Source of the DNA: Pseudomonas fluorescens Q2-87
GTDB taxonomy: Bacteria > Pseudomonadota > Gammaproteobacteria > Pseudomonadales > Pseudomonadaceae
Assembly: GCF_000281895.1 (NCBI RefSeq)
Contig: NZ_CM001558.1
Location: forward strand, 5,212,556-5,276,555
Reading direction: 5' to 3'
DNA length: 64,000 nucleotides
Below, in pieces: positions 28,818-41,171 of the stretch. The position numbers were made by a program, and so were the translations under genes. The notes beneath the pieces were generated by a model. That model had not been told where the DNA came from. It ran no database searches and saw only the letters and a list, made by a program, of their open reading frames with translations. Position 1 is the stretch's first letter. Each line of letters opens with the position of its first letter.

Positions 28818-31641
28818 AGTGGCGAACCTCACCGGTGCCGCTGATGTTGTCGACGCAACGACCGCAGATTTCCGGATGCTCGGGATTCACGCCGACATCT
28901 TCGCGGCAGTGCCAGCAACGGGCACACTTGACGAAGCTCGACTTGACTACCTTGAGCTTCAGGCCGGCCACTTCGGTGACCACGGCATCGGCGGGTGCCT
29001 GCACCAATGGCGCGACACTGGCAGCGGAGGTGATCAGCACGAAGCGCAGCTCGTTGCCCAGCTTGGCCAGGTCGGCGCTCAGGGCCTCTTCTGCGTAAAG
29101 CGTGACTTCGGCCTGCAGGTTGCCACCGACGGCCTTGGCCGCGCGCTGGATCTCCATTTCCTTGTTGACCGCAGTCTTGACCGCCATGATCCGGTCCCAA
29201 TAGGCACGGTCCAGCTCGAAGCCCTGGGGCAACTCGGTCAGGCCGTCGTACCAGGTGTTGAGCATCACCGACTCGTTGCGCTCGCCCGGCAGGTATTGCC
29301 ACAGCTCATCGGCGGTGAACGCCAGGATCGGCGCGATCCAGCGCACCAACGCTTCGCTGATGTGGAACAGCGCGGTCTGGCACGAACGACGGGCCTTGCT
29401 GTTGGCACCGGTGGTGTACTGGCGGTCCTTGATGATGTCGAGGTAGAAACCACCCAGTTCCTGCACGCAGAAATTGTGGATCTTGGAGTAGACGTTCCAG
29501 AAGCGATACTCGCCGTAATGCTCCTGCAATTCGCGTTGCAGCAACAGGGTACGGTCGACGGCCCAACGGTCCAGCGCGAGCATTTCCTCGGCCGGCAGCA
29601 GGTCGGTGGCCGGGTTGAAACCGGTCAGGTTCGAGAGCAGGAAGCGTGCGGTGTTACGGATCCGCCGGTAGGCGTCCGCGCTGCGCTGCAGGATCTGCTC
29701 GGAAACCGCCATCTCGCCGGAATAGTCGGTGGACGCGACCCACAGGCGCATGATGTCGGCGCCCAGGGTGTCGTTGACCTTCTGCGGCGCGATCACGTTG
29801 CCCAGGGACTTGGACATCTTGCGCCCGGACTCATCGACGGTGAAACCGTGGGTCAGCAGCTCGCGGTACGGCGCGTGGTTGTCGATGGCGCAACCGGTCA
29901 GCAACGACGAGTGGAACCAGCCGCGGTGCTGGTCGGAGCCTTCCAGGTACAGGTCGGCGCGCGGGCCGGTCTCGTGGCCCATCGGGTGCGAACCGCGCAG
30001 CACGTGCCAGTGGGTGGTGCCGGAGTCGAACCAGACGTCCAGGGTGTCGCTGATCTTGTCGTACAGCGGCGCTTCGTCGCCCAACAGTTCGGCGGCATCC
30101 ATCTTGAACCAGGCTTCGATGCCTTCGACTTCAACACGCTTGGCCACGGCTTCCATCAGCTCAACGGTGCGCGGGTGCAGCTCGCCGCTTTCCTTGTTCA
30201 GGAAGAACGGGATCGGCACGCCCCAGTTGCGCTGGCGGGAGATGCACCAGTCCGGACGATTGGCGATCATCGAGTGCAGGCGCGCCTGGCCCCATGCCGG
30301 TACGAATTGGGTCTCTTCGATGGCTTTGAGCGAACGCTGGCGCAGGGTGTCGCCGGTGGTTGGCTGCTTGTCCATGCCGATGAACCACTGCGCGGTGGCG
30401 CGGTAGATCAGCGGGGTCTTGTGGCGCCAGCAATGCATGTAGCTGTGTTCGATGACGGTGGTATGCAGCAGCGCGCCGACTTCGGTCAGCTTGTCGACGA
30501 TGGCCGGGTTGGCTTTCCAGATGAACTGGCCGCCGAAGAACTCCAGCGACGGCGCGTAGACGCCATTGCTCTGCACCGGGTTGAGGATGTCATCGTTGAC
30601 CATGCCGTATTTCTTGCAGGTCACGAAGTCGTCGACGCCATAGGCCGGTGCGGAGTGAACCACGCCGGTCCCCGCGCCCAGTTCCACGTAGTCGGCCAGG
30701 TACACCGGCGACAAGCGGTCGTAGAACGGATGACGGAAGTTGATCAGCTCCAGGGCCGAACCCGGCGCGGTGGCCAGCACCGAGCCTTCGAGGTTGTAGC
30801 GGGCCAGGCACGATTCGACCAGTTCTTCGGCCAGCACCAGCAGCTTGTCGCCGACATCGACCAGGGCGTAGTTGAACTCCGGGTGGACGTTCAGCGCCTG
30901 GTTGGCCGGGATGGTCCACGGGGTGGTGGTCCAGATCACGATCGACGCCGGCTTGGCCAGCTTGCCCAGGCCGAACGCGGCGGCGAGCTTGTCTTCATCG
31001 GCGATCGGGAACGCGACGTCGATGGTCGAGGACTTTTTGTTCTCGTACTCGACTTCCGCCTCGGCCAGGGCCGAACCGCAATCGAAGCACCAATTCACCG
31101 GCTTGAGGCCCTTGAACACGAAGCCGCCCTCGACGATTTTCGCCAAGGCACGGATTTCGCCGGCTTCGTTCGCAAAGTCCATGGTCTTGTAGGGGTTGGC
31201 GAAGTCGCCCAGCACGCCGAGGCGGATGAATTCGGACTTCTGCCCTTCGATCTGCTCGGTGGCGTAGGCACGGCACAGTTCGCGGGTCTTGTCCGCGCCC
31301 AGGTTCTTGCCGTGGGTCACTTCGACCTTGTGCTCGATCGGCAGGCCGTGGCAGTCCCAGCCCGGGACATAAGGCGCGTCAAAACCCGAGAGGGTCTTGG
31401 AGCGGATGATCATGTCCTTGAGAATCTTGTTCAGCGCGTGACCGATGTGGATGGTGCCGTTGGCGTACGGAGGGCCGTCGTGCAGGACGAACTTCGGACG
31501 ATCCTTGCCAATCTCGCGCAACTTTCCGTACAGGCCAATGCTGTCCCAACGCTGCAGAATCTGTGGTTCGCGCTGAGGCAGGCCGGCCTTCATTGGGAAG
31601 GCGGTGTCCGGAAGGTTTAGCGTGGCTTTATAGTCGGTCAT
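28810..31641 (-). CDS. ileS: Isoleucyl-tRNA synthetase
   Basis: A 943-residue class I synthetase. HIGH motif as [13 protein letters not shown] near residue 60, KMSKS as [10 protein letters not shown] near 605, the editing CP1 domain between them, and a C-terminal zinc finger [12 protein letters not shown]...EICGRCVDN. This is the bacterial (mupirocin-sensitive type) IleS arrangement by its length and zinc tail. It lies 13 bases downstream of ribF, in the usual ribF-ileS-lspA operon. Confidence 0.98.
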   Translation of the reverse strand: MTDYKATLNLPDTAFPMKAGLPQREPQILQRWDSIGLYGKLREIGKDRPKFVLHDGPPYANGTIHIGHALNKILKDMIIRSKTLSGFDAPYVPGWDCHGLPIEHKVEVTHGKNLGADKTRELCRAYATEQIEGQKSEFIRLGVLGDFANPYKTMDFANEAGEIRALAKIVEGGFVFKGLKPVNWCFDCGSALAEAEVEYENKKSSTIDVAFPIADEDKLAAAFGLGKLAKPASIVIWTTTPWTIPANQALNVHPEFNYALVDVGDKLLVLAEELVESCLARYNLEGSVLATAPGSALELINFRHPFYDRLSPVYLADYVELGAGTGVVHSAPAYGVDDFVTCKKYGMVNDDILNPVQSNGVYAPSLEFFGGQFIWKANPAIVDKLTEVGALLHTTVIEHSYMHCWRHKTPLIYRATAQWFIGMDKQPTTGDTLRQRSLKAIEETQFVPAWGQARLHSMIANRPDWCISRQRNWGVPIPFFLNKESGELHPRTVELMEAVAKRVEVEGIEAWFKMDAAELLGDEAPLYDKISDTLDVWFDSGTTHWHVLRGSHPMGHETGPRADLYLEGSDQHRGWFHSSLLTGCAIDNHAPYRELLTHGFTVDESGRKMSKSLGNVIAPQKVNDTLGADIMRLWVASTDYSGEMAVSEQILQRSADAYRRIRNTARFLLSNLTGFNPATDLLPAEEMLALDRWAVDRTLLLQRELQEHYGEYRFWNVYSKIHNFCVQELGGFYLDIIKDRQYTTGANSKARRSCQTALFHISEALVRWIAPILAFTADELWQYLPGERNESVMLNTWYDGLTELPQGFELDRAYWDRIMAVKTAVNKEMEIQRAAKAVGGNLQAEVTLYAEEALSADLAKLGNELRFVLITSAASVAPLVQAPADAVVTEVAGLKLKVVKSSFVKCARCWHCREDVGVNPEHPEICGRCVDNISGTGEVRHYA

Positions 31642-31654
31642 TTAAGGCTCTTCA

Positions 31655-32593
31655 TTAGCGATTGGCGCTGGTTGCGACAAGGGCACGGGCGGCGGCGATA
31701 TCTGCATGGATCGCCGTCTTGAGCGCCTCCAGAGAGGCAAAACGCTGCTCTTCACGCAGCTTCTGGTGGAAAACCACCGTCAAACGCCGGTCATACAGAT
31801 CGCCGGCAAAATCCAGAATGTGTACTTCGAGATGGGCCTTGCCATCCCCTTGCACCGTGGGCCGTACGCCAATATTGGCAACACCGGGCCAGGTCTTGCC
31901 GTCGATATCGACACTCACCAGGAATACGCCGGTCAGCGGCACACGACGACGCTTGAGCTGCACGTTGGCGGTTGGCGTGCCCAATTGGCGCGCCAGTTTC
32001 TGCCCGTGCAGGATCCGCCCGGCAATCCGGTACGGCCGGCCGAGCAAGCGCTCGGCCAATGCAAAATCGGCAGCCGCCAGGGCATTACGGACCTGGGTAC
32101 TGCTGACGCGCAAGCCATCCATCTCGACGGTCTGCGCCGCCTCGACGGTGAAGCCTTGGGCGATACCTGCCTGTTGCAGGTAGTCGAAATCGCCTGAACG
32201 GTCGCAACCGAAACGGAAATCATCGCCGACTTCCAAGTGTTTCACATCGAGACCGTCCACCAGGATGGTATCGACGAACTCGGCGGCGCTGAGCTTGCTC
32301 AGGCGCTGGTTGAAGGCCAGGCACAAGACCCGGTCGACGCCCTCGGCGGCCAGCAGTTGCAGCTTGTCCCGCAACCGGGCCAGACGGGCCGGGGCGGTGT
32401 CCGGGGCGAAAAATTCCCGGGGCTGCGGCTCGAAGATCACCACGCAGCTGGGCACGCCCAATTCCAGCGCACGCTCGCGCAGCCGCGCCAGGATAGCCTG
32501 GTGGCCACGGTGAACACCGTCAAAGTTGCCAATAGTGGCGACACAGCCCCGATGCTGGGGGCGCAGGTTGTGGAGGCCTCGAACCAGCTGCAT
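31655..32593 (-). CDS. ribF: Bifunctional riboflavin kinase / FAD synthetase RibF
   Basis: A 312-residue enzyme making FMN then FAD. The N-terminal adenylyltransferase has IGNFDGVHRGHQAIL and VDGLDVKHLEVGDDFRFG; the C-terminal flavokinase has GRPYRIAGRILHGQKLARQLGTPTANV. ATG at 32593 (MQLVRGLHNL) is the family start; two further upstream starts exist in the frame but add non-conserved residues. First gene of the ribF-ileS-lspA-fkpB unit, downstream of murJ. Confidence 0.96.
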   Translation of the reverse strand: MQLVRGLHNLRPQHRGCVATIGNFDGVHRGHQAILARLRERALELGVPSCVVIFEPQPREFFAPDTAPARLARLRDKLQLLAAEGVDRVLCLAFNQRLSKLSAAEFVDTILVDGLDVKHLEVGDDFRFGCDRSGDFDYLQQAGIAQGFTVEAAQTVEMDGLRVSSTQVRNALAAADFALAERLLGRPYRIAGRILHGQKLARQLGTPTANVQLKRRRVPLTGVFLVSVDIDGKTWPGVANIGVRPTVQGDGKAHLEVHILDFAGDLYDRRLTVVFHQKLREEQRFASLEALKTAIHADIAAARALVATSANR

Positions 32594-32722
32594 AACGCGC
32601 TTCTTGCTCATAAAGTGGCCGATTATAACCACACCCGGCGGCCGACGACAGGCAACACCGTAACCCAAAGTGATCGAACCGACAAAACCACTGCCCGGCC
32701 CGGGATTATCGAGCGCCCGCCC

Positions 32723-34261
32723 TCAGCTCAAGGCCTTGCGATTGAAGTCGCGCAAACGGAAGCCCATCAGCAGCAACATGCCGAAATAGGCCACCACGCC
32801 GGCGACGACCAGCACGCCCAGGCGCAGGAAACGCTCGAACATCTGCCCTTCGCCCCAAGCCGGCATGAAATGCATCGCCCCCAGCAGGACCGCCGACATC
32901 ACCGCTACGGCGACCAGCAGCTTGAGGCCGAATTTGCCCCAGCCCGGTTGCGGCTGATACATCTTCTGCTTGCGCAGTTGATAAAACAGCAGCCCGGCAT
33001 TCAGGCAAGCGCCCGCACTGATCGCCAGGGCCAGGCCGGCGTGGGCCAGCGGACCGATGAGCAACAGGTTGAACAATTGGGTCATCACCAGGGTGAAAAT
33101 GGCGATTTTCACCGGCGTGCGAATGTTCTGCTGGGCGTAGAAGCCCGGCGCCAGCACCTTGATCACGATGATCCCGAGCAGGCCCACCGAATAGGCAACC
33201 AGCGCTCGTTGGGTCATCGAGGCATCGAAGGCATTGAACTGGCCGTACTGGAACAACGAAACCGTCAGCGGCTCGGCCAGGATTCCCAGCGCCAGGGAAC
33301 ACGGCAAGACCAGCACGAAACACAAGCGCAGGCCCCAATCGAGGATGCGCGAATATTCCTGACGGTCCTGGCTGGCGTAGGTCTTGGCCAGGGTCGGCAG
33401 CAGAATCGTGCCCAGGGCCACGCCCAGCACACCGGACGGCAACTCCATCAGGCGGTCGGCGTAGTACATCCACGACACCGAGCCGGCCACCAGGAACGAA
33501 GCGAAGATGGTGTTGATGATCAGCGAAATCTGGCTGACCGACACCCCGAGGATCGCCGGCAGCATCTGCTTCATCACCCGCCACACACCGCTATCGCGCA
33601 GATTCAGCCGTGGCAGCACCAGCATGCCGATTTTCTTCAAGTGGGGCAGTTGATACAGCAATTGCGCCAGGCCGCCCACCAGCACGGCCCAGCCGAGGGC
33701 CATCACGGGAGGGTTGAAGTACGGGGTCAGAAACACCGCGAACACAATCATGCTGACGTTGAGCAGGGTCGGCACGAAGGCCGGCACGGAAAAGCGGTTC
33801 CAGGTATTGAGGATCGCCCCGGCCAGGGACGACAGGGAAATCAGCAATATATAAGGAAAGGTAACCCGCAGCAGGTCCGAGGTGAGCTGGAATTTTTCCG
33901 GGGTATCGGTGAAACCTGGTGCCGTGGCCCAGATCACCCATGGCGCGGCGAGCATGCCGGCGGCCGTGACCAGCGCCAGCACCAGCGTCAGCAGCCCGGT
34001 AACGTAGGCAATGAAGGTGCGGGTCGCCTCTTCGCCTTTCTGGCTTTTATATTCCGCCAGGATTGGCACGAAGGCCTGGGAAAATGCGCCCTCGGCGAAG
34101 ATTCGCCGCAACAGGTTAGGCAACTTGAAGGCGATGAAGAAGGCATCGGTGGCCATTCCGGCGCCGAATATCCGGGCGATCAGCGTGTCGCGAACGAACC
34201 CCAGGACGCGGGAAAGCATCGTGATAGAGCTGACGGCAGCCAACGATTTGAGCAGATTCAT
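32723..34261 (-). CDS. murJ: Lipid II flippase MurJ
   Basis: A 512-residue polytopic MOP-superfamily protein with about 14 membrane spans that flips lipid II across the inner membrane for peptidoglycan synthesis. Family blocks are [34 protein letters not shown] with essential Arg residues, and [15 protein letters not shown]. It is divergent from rpsT and upstream of ribF, the conserved rpsT-murJ-ribF order. Confidence 0.96.
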   Translation of the reverse strand: MNLLKSLAAVSSITMLSRVLGFVRDTLIARIFGAGMATDAFFIAFKLPNLLRRIFAEGAFSQAFVPILAEYKSQKGEEATRTFIAYVTGLLTLVLALVTAAGMLAAPWVIWATAPGFTDTPEKFQLTSDLLRVTFPYILLISLSSLAGAILNTWNRFSVPAFVPTLLNVSMIVFAVFLTPYFNPPVMALGWAVLVGGLAQLLYQLPHLKKIGMLVLPRLNLRDSGVWRVMKQMLPAILGVSVSQISLIINTIFASFLVAGSVSWMYYADRLMELPSGVLGVALGTILLPTLAKTYASQDRQEYSRILDWGLRLCFVLVLPCSLALGILAEPLTVSLFQYGQFNAFDASMTQRALVAYSVGLLGIIVIKVLAPGFYAQQNIRTPVKIAIFTLVMTQLFNLLLIGPLAHAGLALAISAGACLNAGLLFYQLRKQKMYQPQPGWGKFGLKLLVAVAVMSAVLLGAMHFMPAWGEGQMFERFLRLGVLVVAGVVAYFGMLLLMGFRLRDFNRKALS

Positions 34262-34515
34262 GAAAAGAGTTTTTGCCTGTCGATAAACAGCAGGCGAACA
34301 ACGCGCCTACTTATGCGATACTCCGCGCCGCTAAACAGTGCAGAGCCAAAGCCCGCGAGTTTACAGGTCGCACGCCGGAAAGAAATCCTCCGGTGCGTCG
34401 CACCTGCCATTCAGCGGAACGCGTCACCCGCCCTTGACAAGACTTCAACTCATCGGCATGATTCGCGGCCTATTTTGTTTGCTATTTCCCAAAAAGTCTT
34501 TCGAGGAGCTCGACG

Positions 34516-34794
34516 GTGGCCAACACACCTTCCGCCAAAAAACGTGCAAAACAGGCTGAGAAGCGTCGCAGCCACAACGCCAGCCTGCGTTCCATGGTCC
34601 GTACCTACATCAAGAACGTAGTTAAGGCCATCGACGCAAAAGACGCTGAAAAAGCTCAAGCTGCTTACGTTCTGGCTGTGCCAGTTATCGACCGCATGGC
34701 CGATAAAGGCATCATCCACAAGAACAAGGCTGCTCGTCATAAGAGCCGCCTGAATGGCCACGTAAAGGCCCTGAACGTTGCCGCTGCTGCCTAA
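34516..34794 (+). CDS. rpsT: 30S ribosomal protein S20
   Basis: A 92-residue, Lys/Arg/Ala-rich helical-bundle protein (GTG start, read as [20 protein letters not shown]). S20 binds 16S rRNA at the 5' domain and h44. The GTG start has GAGGAG just upstream; rpsT commonly starts with a non-AUG codon for autoregulation. It is divergent from murJ and ends in a strong terminator. Confidence 0.97.
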   Translation: MANTPSAKKRAKQAEKRRSHNASLRSMVRTYIKNVVKAIDAKDAEKAQAAYVLAVPVIDRMADKGIIHKNKAARHKSRLNGHVKALNVAAAA

Positions 34795-34806
34795 GCGACG
34801 CGCTCA

Positions 34807-34837
34807 TTAAAAAACCGACCTCAGGGTCGGTTTTTAT
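34807..34837 (+). terminator. Rho-independent terminator of rpsT
   Basis: aaaaaccgacc-tcag-ggtcggttttt, 13 bases after the stop codon, with flanking A and T runs. Confidence 0.92.
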
Positions 34838-34870
34838 TGCCTGGGATTTAACAGGCCCATCGCAAAAAAA

Positions 34871-34959
34871 TGTGGGAGCGGGCTTGCTCGCGAATGCTGT
34901 GCGCCAGGTGACACTTACGCCACTGACAGACCGCATTCGCGAGCAAGCCCGCTCCCACA
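34871..34959. repeat. REPIN between rpsT and creA
   Basis: tgtgggagcgggcttgctcg paired with cgagcaagcccgctcccaca. Confidence 0.87.
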
Positions 34960-34977
34960 CGGGTGTTCTGCGTTGGA

Positions 34978-35442
34978 TTATTGAGCGCGGGCCCACGGCA
35001 AGATCGGGATCGCCGTCACCGCATTCTGCGGGCTGCCCTCGATTACGCGGTCGCTGTAGACCAGGTAAACCAGTGTGTTGCGCTTCTTGTCGAGAAAACG
35101 CACCACCTGCATAGTCTTGAATACCAGCGAGGTACGCTCCCTGAACACCTCGTCACCATCCTTGAGCTCACCCTTGAAGCTGATAGGCCCAACCTGGCGA
35201 CAGGCGATGGACGCCTCGGCGCGATCCTCGGCCAGGCCAAGCCCACCCTTCACACCGCCGGTCTTGGCCCGCGACAGGTAGCAAGTCACACCGTCGACCT
35301 TGGGGTCATCGAAAGCCTCGACGACGATCCGGTCGTTCGGCCCGACAAACTTGAACACCGTCGACACCTGGCCAATTTCTTCGGCCGACGCCAGCAGCGG
35401 CACTGCCAACAGCAAGCCGATCAATCCTTTAGCCAAACCCAT
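34978..35442 (-). CDS. creA: CreA family periplasmic protein
   Basis: A 154-residue exported protein with signal peptide (about 20 residues, [11 protein letters not shown]). The CreA pattern is present: [42 protein letters not shown], with a cysteine pair in VTCYLSRA and ASIACRQVG. Function unknown; named after the E. coli gene next to creBCD, which is not present here. It follows proB by 9 bases on the same strand. Confidence 0.9.
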   Translation of the reverse strand: MGLAKGLIGLLLAVPLLASAEEIGQVSTVFKFVGPNDRIVVEAFDDPKVDGVTCYLSRAKTGGVKGGLGLAEDRAEASIACRQVGPISFKGELKDGDEVFRERTSLVFKTMQVVRFLDKKRNTLVYLVYSDRVIEGSPQNAVTAIPILPWARAQ

Positions 35443-35451
35443 GATTTTTCC

Positions 35452-36570
35452 TTAAACGAGGATCAGGTTGTCACGGTGGACCAGCTCAGGCTCCGCCATG
35501 TAACCCAACAGACCGACAATCGCATCAGACGACTGACCGATGATTTTCTGCGCTTCCAACGCGCTGTAGTTGGCCAGGCCCCGGGCAATCTCGCGACCAT
35601 CGGGTGCCACGCACACAACCATCTCGCCGCGCCGGAAACTGCCCTGGACCAGCTTCACGCCCACCGGCAACAGACTTTTGTTGCCTTGGGACAAGGCCGA
35701 AACAGCCCCCGCATCCAGCACCAGCGTGCCACGGGTTTGCAGATGCCCTGCCAGCCACTGCTTGCGCGCCGCCAGCATGCCGCGCTCGGGTGATAGCAGA
35801 GTGCCGATGCGCTCGCCGGCCTTCAGGCGATCCAGCACGCGCTCCAACCGCCCGCCGACAATGATGGTATGAGCACCAGAGCGCGCGGCCAGGCGCGCCG
35901 CCCGCAGCTTGGTCTGCATGCCGCCACGGCCCAGCGCCCCACCGGTACCACCCGCGACGGCGTCCAGCGCCGGGTCATCGGCACGGGCTTCGTAGATCAG
36001 GTTGGCATCAGGGTTGTTGCGCGGATCGGCATCGAACATGCCGTCGCGATCCGTGAGAATCACCAACAGGTCCGCTTCCACCAGGTTCGCCACCAAGGCG
36101 GCCAAGGTGTCGTTGTCGCCGAAACGGATTTCGTCAGTGACCACCGTGTCGTTCTCGTTGATCACCGGAATGACTTTCAGCTCCACCAGCGCGCGCAAGG
36201 TACTGCGGGCATTGAGGTAGCGCTTGCGGTCGGACAGGTCGTCGTGGGTCAGCAGGATCTGCGCCGTATGACGGCCATGCTCGGCAAAGCTCGATTCCCA
36301 GGCTTGCACCAGGCCCATCTGGCCGATGGCGGCGGCGGCCTGCAGTTCGTGCATCGCGCTGGGTCGCGACGTCCAGCCCAGACGGCTCATGCCGGCTGCC
36401 ACGGCCCCCGAGGAGACCAATACCAGCTCGACGCCAGCCTCGTGCAAGGCCACCATCTGCTCGACCCACACCGCCATTGCCTGGCGATCCAGCCCCTTGC
36501 CATCCGCTGTCAGCAGTGCGCTGCCGATCTTCACGACCCAGCGCTGCGCACCCGTCACCTTGCTCCGCAT
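35452..36570 (-). CDS. proB: Glutamate 5-kinase ProB
   Basis: A 372-residue enzyme committing glutamate to proline synthesis. The amino-acid kinase domain ([48 protein letters not shown]) is followed by a C-terminal PUA domain (about 280-365). The start at 36570 follows the Pseudomonas family N-terminus [14 protein letters not shown]; an ATG one codon earlier is equally possible. It lies between obgE and creA on the same strand. Confidence 0.95.
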   Translation of the reverse strand: MRSKVTGAQRWVVKIGSALLTADGKGLDRQAMAVWVEQMVALHEAGVELVLVSSGAVAAGMSRLGWTSRPSAMHELQAAAAIGQMGLVQAWESSFAEHGRHTAQILLTHDDLSDRKRYLNARSTLRALVELKVIPVINENDTVVTDEIRFGDNDTLAALVANLVEADLLVILTDRDGMFDADPRNNPDANLIYEARADDPALDAVAGGTGGALGRGGMQTKLRAARLAARSGAHTIIVGGRLERVLDRLKAGERIGTLLSPERGMLAARKQWLAGHLQTRGTLVLDAGAVSALSQGNKSLLPVGVKLVQGSFRRGEMVVCVAPDGREIARGLANYSALEAQKIIGQSSDAIVGLLGYMAEPELVHRDNLILV

Positions 36571-36757
36571 CATCTTCAACCTTTGCCAGCGAACGACGCG
36601 ACCCAGCGCCGCCCATGGGATTATTCGTATTTGCGTTTTACAGATACCAAAACGCCGCTCGAATGAGCGGCGCCTTGGAAACCGGCTTGCCGGCGATGAT
36701 AACACTGCGTTGAAACACTTGAACCTGCCCCCCTATGCCAGCCACCCTAAAAACCTT

Positions 36758-36785
36758 TGTGGGAGCGAGCAGGCTCGCTCCCACA
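36758..36785. repeat. Compact REP palindrome
   Basis: tgtgggagcgagcaggctcgctcccaca in one 28-base palindrome: the two half-elements of a REP pair with the spacer lost. Confidence 0.8.
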
Positions 36786-36811
36786 GGTTTTAGCTCAGCT
36801 GACAGCAAGGA

Positions 36812-38167
<1,356 letters not shown>

Positions 38168-38181
38168 TCACCCCACAAACG

Positions 38182-38211
38182 AAAAAGCCCCGTCGCAAGA
38201 CAGGGCTTTTC
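38182..38211 (-). terminator. Terminator of rplU-rpmA
   Basis: Minus strand AAAAGCCCTG-tcttgcga-CGGGGCTTTTT, 16 bases past the rpmA stop (one G-T pair), with a T-run end. Confidence 0.85.
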
Positions 38212-38225
38212 CAGCATTCTCGCGA

Positions 38226-38483
38226 TTAAGCCGCGACAACACTCACGTAACGGCGGTTGAACGCGCCCTTTACTTCGAACTTGATCACGCCTTCGATTTT
38301 AGCGAAGAGGGTGTGATCCTTACCCATGCCAACACCGTAACCGGCGTGGAATTGGGTGCCGCGCTGACGCACGATGATGTTGCCCGGAATGATCTTCTGG
38401 CCGCCATACATCTTCACGCCAAGGCGTTTGGCTTCTGAGTCGCGACCGTTACGGGTACTACCACCAGCTTTTTTGTGTGCCAT
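38226..38483 (-). CDS. rpmA: 50S ribosomal protein L27
   Basis: An 85-residue protein starting [24 protein letters not shown], the family signature; the N-terminus reaches the peptidyl-transferase centre. It follows rplU by 35 bases; ribosome site AGGAG upstream. Confidence 0.98.
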   Translation of the reverse strand: MAHKKAGGSTRNGRDSEAKRLGVKMYGGQKIIPGNIIVRQRGTQFHAGYGVGMGKDHTLFAKIEGVIKFEVKGAFNRRYVSVVAA

Positions 38484-38518
38484 GAGTTCAATTCTCCTAG
38501 TGAGGAATTAGGCTGAAA

Positions 38519-38833
38519 TTAAGCCTGAATACCGGTGATTTTGATCTCGGTGTACCACTGGCGGTGGCCCATGCGCTTCATGTGGTGCTTACGACGACGG
38601 AACTTGATGATGCGGACTTTATCGTGACGACCTTGGGAGATCACTTCAGCCACAACGGTAGCGCCAGCAACAACTGGAGCGCCGATATTCACGTCATCGC
38701 CGTTGGCGACCAACAGAACGCGATCAAAAGTCACGGATTCGCCAGTGGCGATTTCCAGTTTTTCGATCTTCAGGTATTCACCTGGGGCGACCTTGTATTG
38801 CTTGCCACCAGTAACAATTACTGCGTACGACAT
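38519..38833 (-). CDS. rplU: 50S ribosomal protein L21
   Basis: A 104-residue protein starting [21 protein letters not shown] and containing the L21 signature [28 protein letters not shown] at 38833 is preceded by a GGAGAAAT ribosome site; the longer open frame upstream is not ribosomal sequence. Divergent from ispB, as in most gammaproteobacteria. Confidence 0.98.
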   Translation of the reverse strand: MSYAVIVTGGKQYKVAPGEYLKIEKLEIATGESVTFDRVLLVANGDDVNIGAPVVAGATVVAEVISQGRHDKVRIIKFRRRKHHMKRMGHRQWYTEIKITGIQA

Positions 38834-39085
38834 GGTATTTCTCCGATAATCCTGCTCACCCAGCGCTTTATAAGAAGAGGTATTGGCTGGCATGGCTGCA
38901 TGGGCTGGAAGGCCCGGATGCAATTGCGTAAGGCAGGTGCTGCCCAGGAAGTTCAGGGTGCGCGATTGTACGCAAGCCGCTCGAGCCTTGCAAGTAGCCG
39001 TCCGCACCATTCGAAGCGTGCGCCTTGACAGGCCTGGGTGGGGGTCCTAGCATGCCGCGCAACCCTTCTGGAGCACCTGTCGCTG

Positions 39086-40054
39086 ATGCAACCCCAAGCT
39101 TTCCACCGCGCGGTGGCGGACGATTTTAGCGCCGTCGACGGCATCATCAAGAAGCAGCTGACTTCCCGAGTGCCGCTGGTATCGAAAATCGGCGACTACA
39201 TCACTTCTGCTGGTGGCAAGCGCCTGCGTCCTTTATTAGTGCTGTTGTGCGGCAAGGCCTTGGGTCGCGAAGGCGACGACATGCGCCTGCTGGCGGCCAC
39301 CATCGAATTCCTGCACACCGCGACCCTGCTACACGACGACGTGGTCGACATGTCCGGCATGCGCCGCGGCCGCTCCACCGCCAACGCCATGTGGGGCAAC
39401 GCTCCGAGCGTGCTGGTGGGCGACTTCCTGTATTCGCGCTCGTTCGAAATGATGGTTGAGCTGGGCTCCATGCCAGTGATGAAGATCCTGTCCCAGGCCA
39501 CGCGCATCATCGCCGAAGGCGAAGTGCTGCAACTGTCCAAGGTGCGTGACGCCAGCACTACCGAAGAGACCTACATGGAGGTCATCCGCGGCAAGACCGC
39601 GATGCTCTTCGAAGCCTCGACCCACAGCGCCGCCGCCCTGGCCGGTGCCACCGCCGAGCAGAGCGAAGCACTGCGCACCTTTGGCGATCACCTGGGCGTG
39701 GCGTTCCAACTGGTGGACGACCTGCTCGACTACAAGGGCGACGCCGAAACCCTGGGCAAGAACGTCGGCGACGACCTGGCCGAAGGCAAGCCGACCCTGC
39801 CCCTGATCTACACCATGCGCGAAGGCACGCCAGAACAGGCGGCGCTGGTACGCCAGGCGATCCAGAAAGGCGGCATCGAGGATCTGGAAAGCATTCGTGA
39901 GGCGGTGGAAGCGTCCGGCTCCCTGGCATACACCGCAAAACTGGCGCAGGACTACGTCGCCCGCGCGATCAAATGCCTCGACGCGCTGCCGGCCAGCGAA
40001 TACCGCGACGCGCTGGTGGAACTGAGCGAGTTTGCGGTGGCCCGTACTCATTGA
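39086..40054 (+). CDS. ispB: Octaprenyl (polyprenyl) diphosphate synthase
   Basis: A 322-residue all-alpha trans-prenyltransferase making the ubiquinone side chain. The first Asp-rich motif is LLHDDVVDMSGMRRGR (near residue 84), the second is LVDDLLDY (near 211), and the GKRLRP substrate motif is near 45. The start MQPQAFHRAVADDFS at 39086 is the family start. Chain length cannot be read from sequence with certainty; Pseudomonas makes UQ-9, so solanesyl (C45) product is possible. Divergent from rplU. Confidence 0.95.
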   Translation: MQPQAFHRAVADDFSAVDGIIKKQLTSRVPLVSKIGDYITSAGGKRLRPLLVLLCGKALGREGDDMRLLAATIEFLHTATLLHDDVVDMSGMRRGRSTANAMWGNAPSVLVGDFLYSRSFEMMVELGSMPVMKILSQATRIIAEGEVLQLSKVRDASTTEETYMEVIRGKTAMLFEASTHSAAALAGATAEQSEALRTFGDHLGVAFQLVDDLLDYKGDAETLGKNVGDDLAEGKPTLPLIYTMREGTPEQAALVRQAIQKGGIEDLESIREAVEASGSLAYTAKLAQDYVARAIKCLDALPASEYRDALVELSEFAVARTH

Positions 40055-40068
40055 TGGCATAAAGAACC

Positions 40069-40156
40069 TGTGGGAGCGAGCCTGCTCGCGATGGGCTGTA
40101 TCAGCCAGCTTAATGCTGAATGACGCACCGCTATGGCGAGCAGGCTCGCTCCCACA
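40069..40156. repeat. REPIN after ispB
   Basis: tgtgggagcgagcctgctcg paired with gcgagcaggctcgctcccac; same cctgctcgc variant as at 27754. Confidence 0.85.
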
Positions 40157-40241
40157 GGGGTTAAGCATTGTCCCACCCTTCCCTACCTAAAACCCTATAC
40201 AATGTGCGCCCTTTTGTCCTCCTGATACCCAAGGAACCTTA

Positions 40242-40583
40242 GTGAGCACGTTGCCTCCCTGCCCGAAATGCAATTCCGAATACACCTACGAAGACGGTAC
40301 CCAACTGGTCTGCCCGGAGTGTGCCCACGAATGGTCCGCCAGTGGCGAAGCCGAGACGGTATCCGATGACGCCGTGAAGAAGGATTCGGTCGGCAACGTC
40401 CTGCAGGACGGCGACACCATCACCGTGATCAAAGATCTCAAGGTCAAGGGCACATCGCTGGTGGTCAAGGTTGGCACCAAGGTCAAGAACATCCGCTTGT
40501 GCGATGGCGACCACGACATCGACTGCAAGATCGACGGCATCGGCCCGATGAAGCTCAAATCCGAGTTCGTCAGAAAAGTCTGA
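40242..40583 (+). CDS. PhnA/YjdM-family zinc-ribbon protein
   Basis: A 113-residue protein with GTG start (ribosome site AAGGAA), beginning [18 protein letters not shown]. An N-terminal zinc ribbon (CPKC...CPEC) precedes the PhnA KOW-like beta domain with [16 protein letters not shown] and [19 protein letters not shown]. The family name alkylphosphonate utilisation is historical; E. coli PhnA does not act on phosphonoacetate as first thought. It is monocistronic between two repeat/regulatory stretches. Confidence 0.92.
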   Translation: MSTLPPCPKCNSEYTYEDGTQLVCPECAHEWSASGEAETVSDDAVKKDSVGNVLQDGDTITVIKDLKVKGTSLVVKVGTKVKNIRLCDGDHDIDCKIDGIGPMKLKSEFVRKV

Positions 40584-40747
40584 ATCTTCTGTATCCCGTC
40601 CCACGCCCCTGCGTGGGACGGCGCCTTGCCCTCACCGCCCCTGCCCTGCCTTCCCAAGTGCTAGCCAGACGCCGGCCGTCCTGAGCTGCCAGCACCCATC
40701 GTCAGAAAAAGAATCGGAACACCAATAGAGACTTGCTATTTAGCGAA

Positions 40748-40762
40748 TAAGAATTATTCTCA
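40748..40762 (+). promoter_or_regulatory. Fur-box-like operator
   Basis: taagaattattctca is the reverse complement of TGAGAATAATTCTTA, which matches 11 of 14 defined positions of the 7-1-7 Fur consensus TGATAATNATTATCA. It lies 27 bases before the ATG of the following gene. Supports iron repression; no promoter is assigned. Confidence 0.6.
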
Positions 40763-40788
40763 TCAAACCCATCAAGGAGATGAGAACC

Positions 40789-41046
40789 ATGACTTATTTG
40801 ATCGATGCCTGGCTGGACCGCCCACACCCCTACCTCAGGATCTTGCATCGGGAAACCGGGGAAGTCTGTGCGGTGCTTGAGGAAGAAGCATTGAACGAGC
40901 TGCAGGACCAAGGGGATCTGGACCTCAACAGTCTCAATTCCAGCGAACCGTTGGTGCTCAAGGAGCTGGTGCGTAACCTGTTCCTGTTCTGCTATGCCCG
41001 GGCGTTGCGCCCGACAAGCGAGTTCAATGGCAGGTTTCAAGGATGA
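40789..41046 (+). CDS. Small conserved protein, likely iron-regulated (PA4570-like)
   Basis: An 85-residue acidic soluble protein: MTYLIDAWLDRPHPYLRILH, then ETGEVCAVLEEEALNELQDQGDLDLNSLNSSEP. The ATG at 40789 has AAGGAG 11 bases upstream; an ATG three codons earlier is too close to that site. By position next to ispB it corresponds to PA4570 of P. aeruginosa, which I recall as iron-responsive; the Fur-box-like site agrees. Mechanism unknown. Confidence 0.8.
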   Translation: MTYLIDAWLDRPHPYLRILHRETGEVCAVLEEEALNELQDQGDLDLNSLNSSEPLVLKELVRNLFLFCYARALRPTSEFNGRFQG

Positions 41047-41058
41047 CCGCAGAAATAA

Positions 41059-41147
41059 TGTGGGAGCGGGCTTGTTCGCGAAAGCGGTCTGTCAGGTAAC
41101 GATAACGTCGACTGGCAGATCGCATTCGCGAGCAAGCCCGCTCCCAC
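41059..41147. repeat. REPIN between the Fur-box gene and the FKBP gene
   Basis: tgtgggagcgggcttgttcg paired with gcgagcaagcccgctcccac (one base differs in the left arm). Confidence 0.83.
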
Positions 41148-41171
41148 TGGAAACTACCGAGTCAGCAAACC

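Noticed and set aside
36758..36785. 28-base palindrome as a terminator of obgE/proB
   Set aside because: It is a REP core without a T-run; the same sequence occurs in REP pairs throughout.
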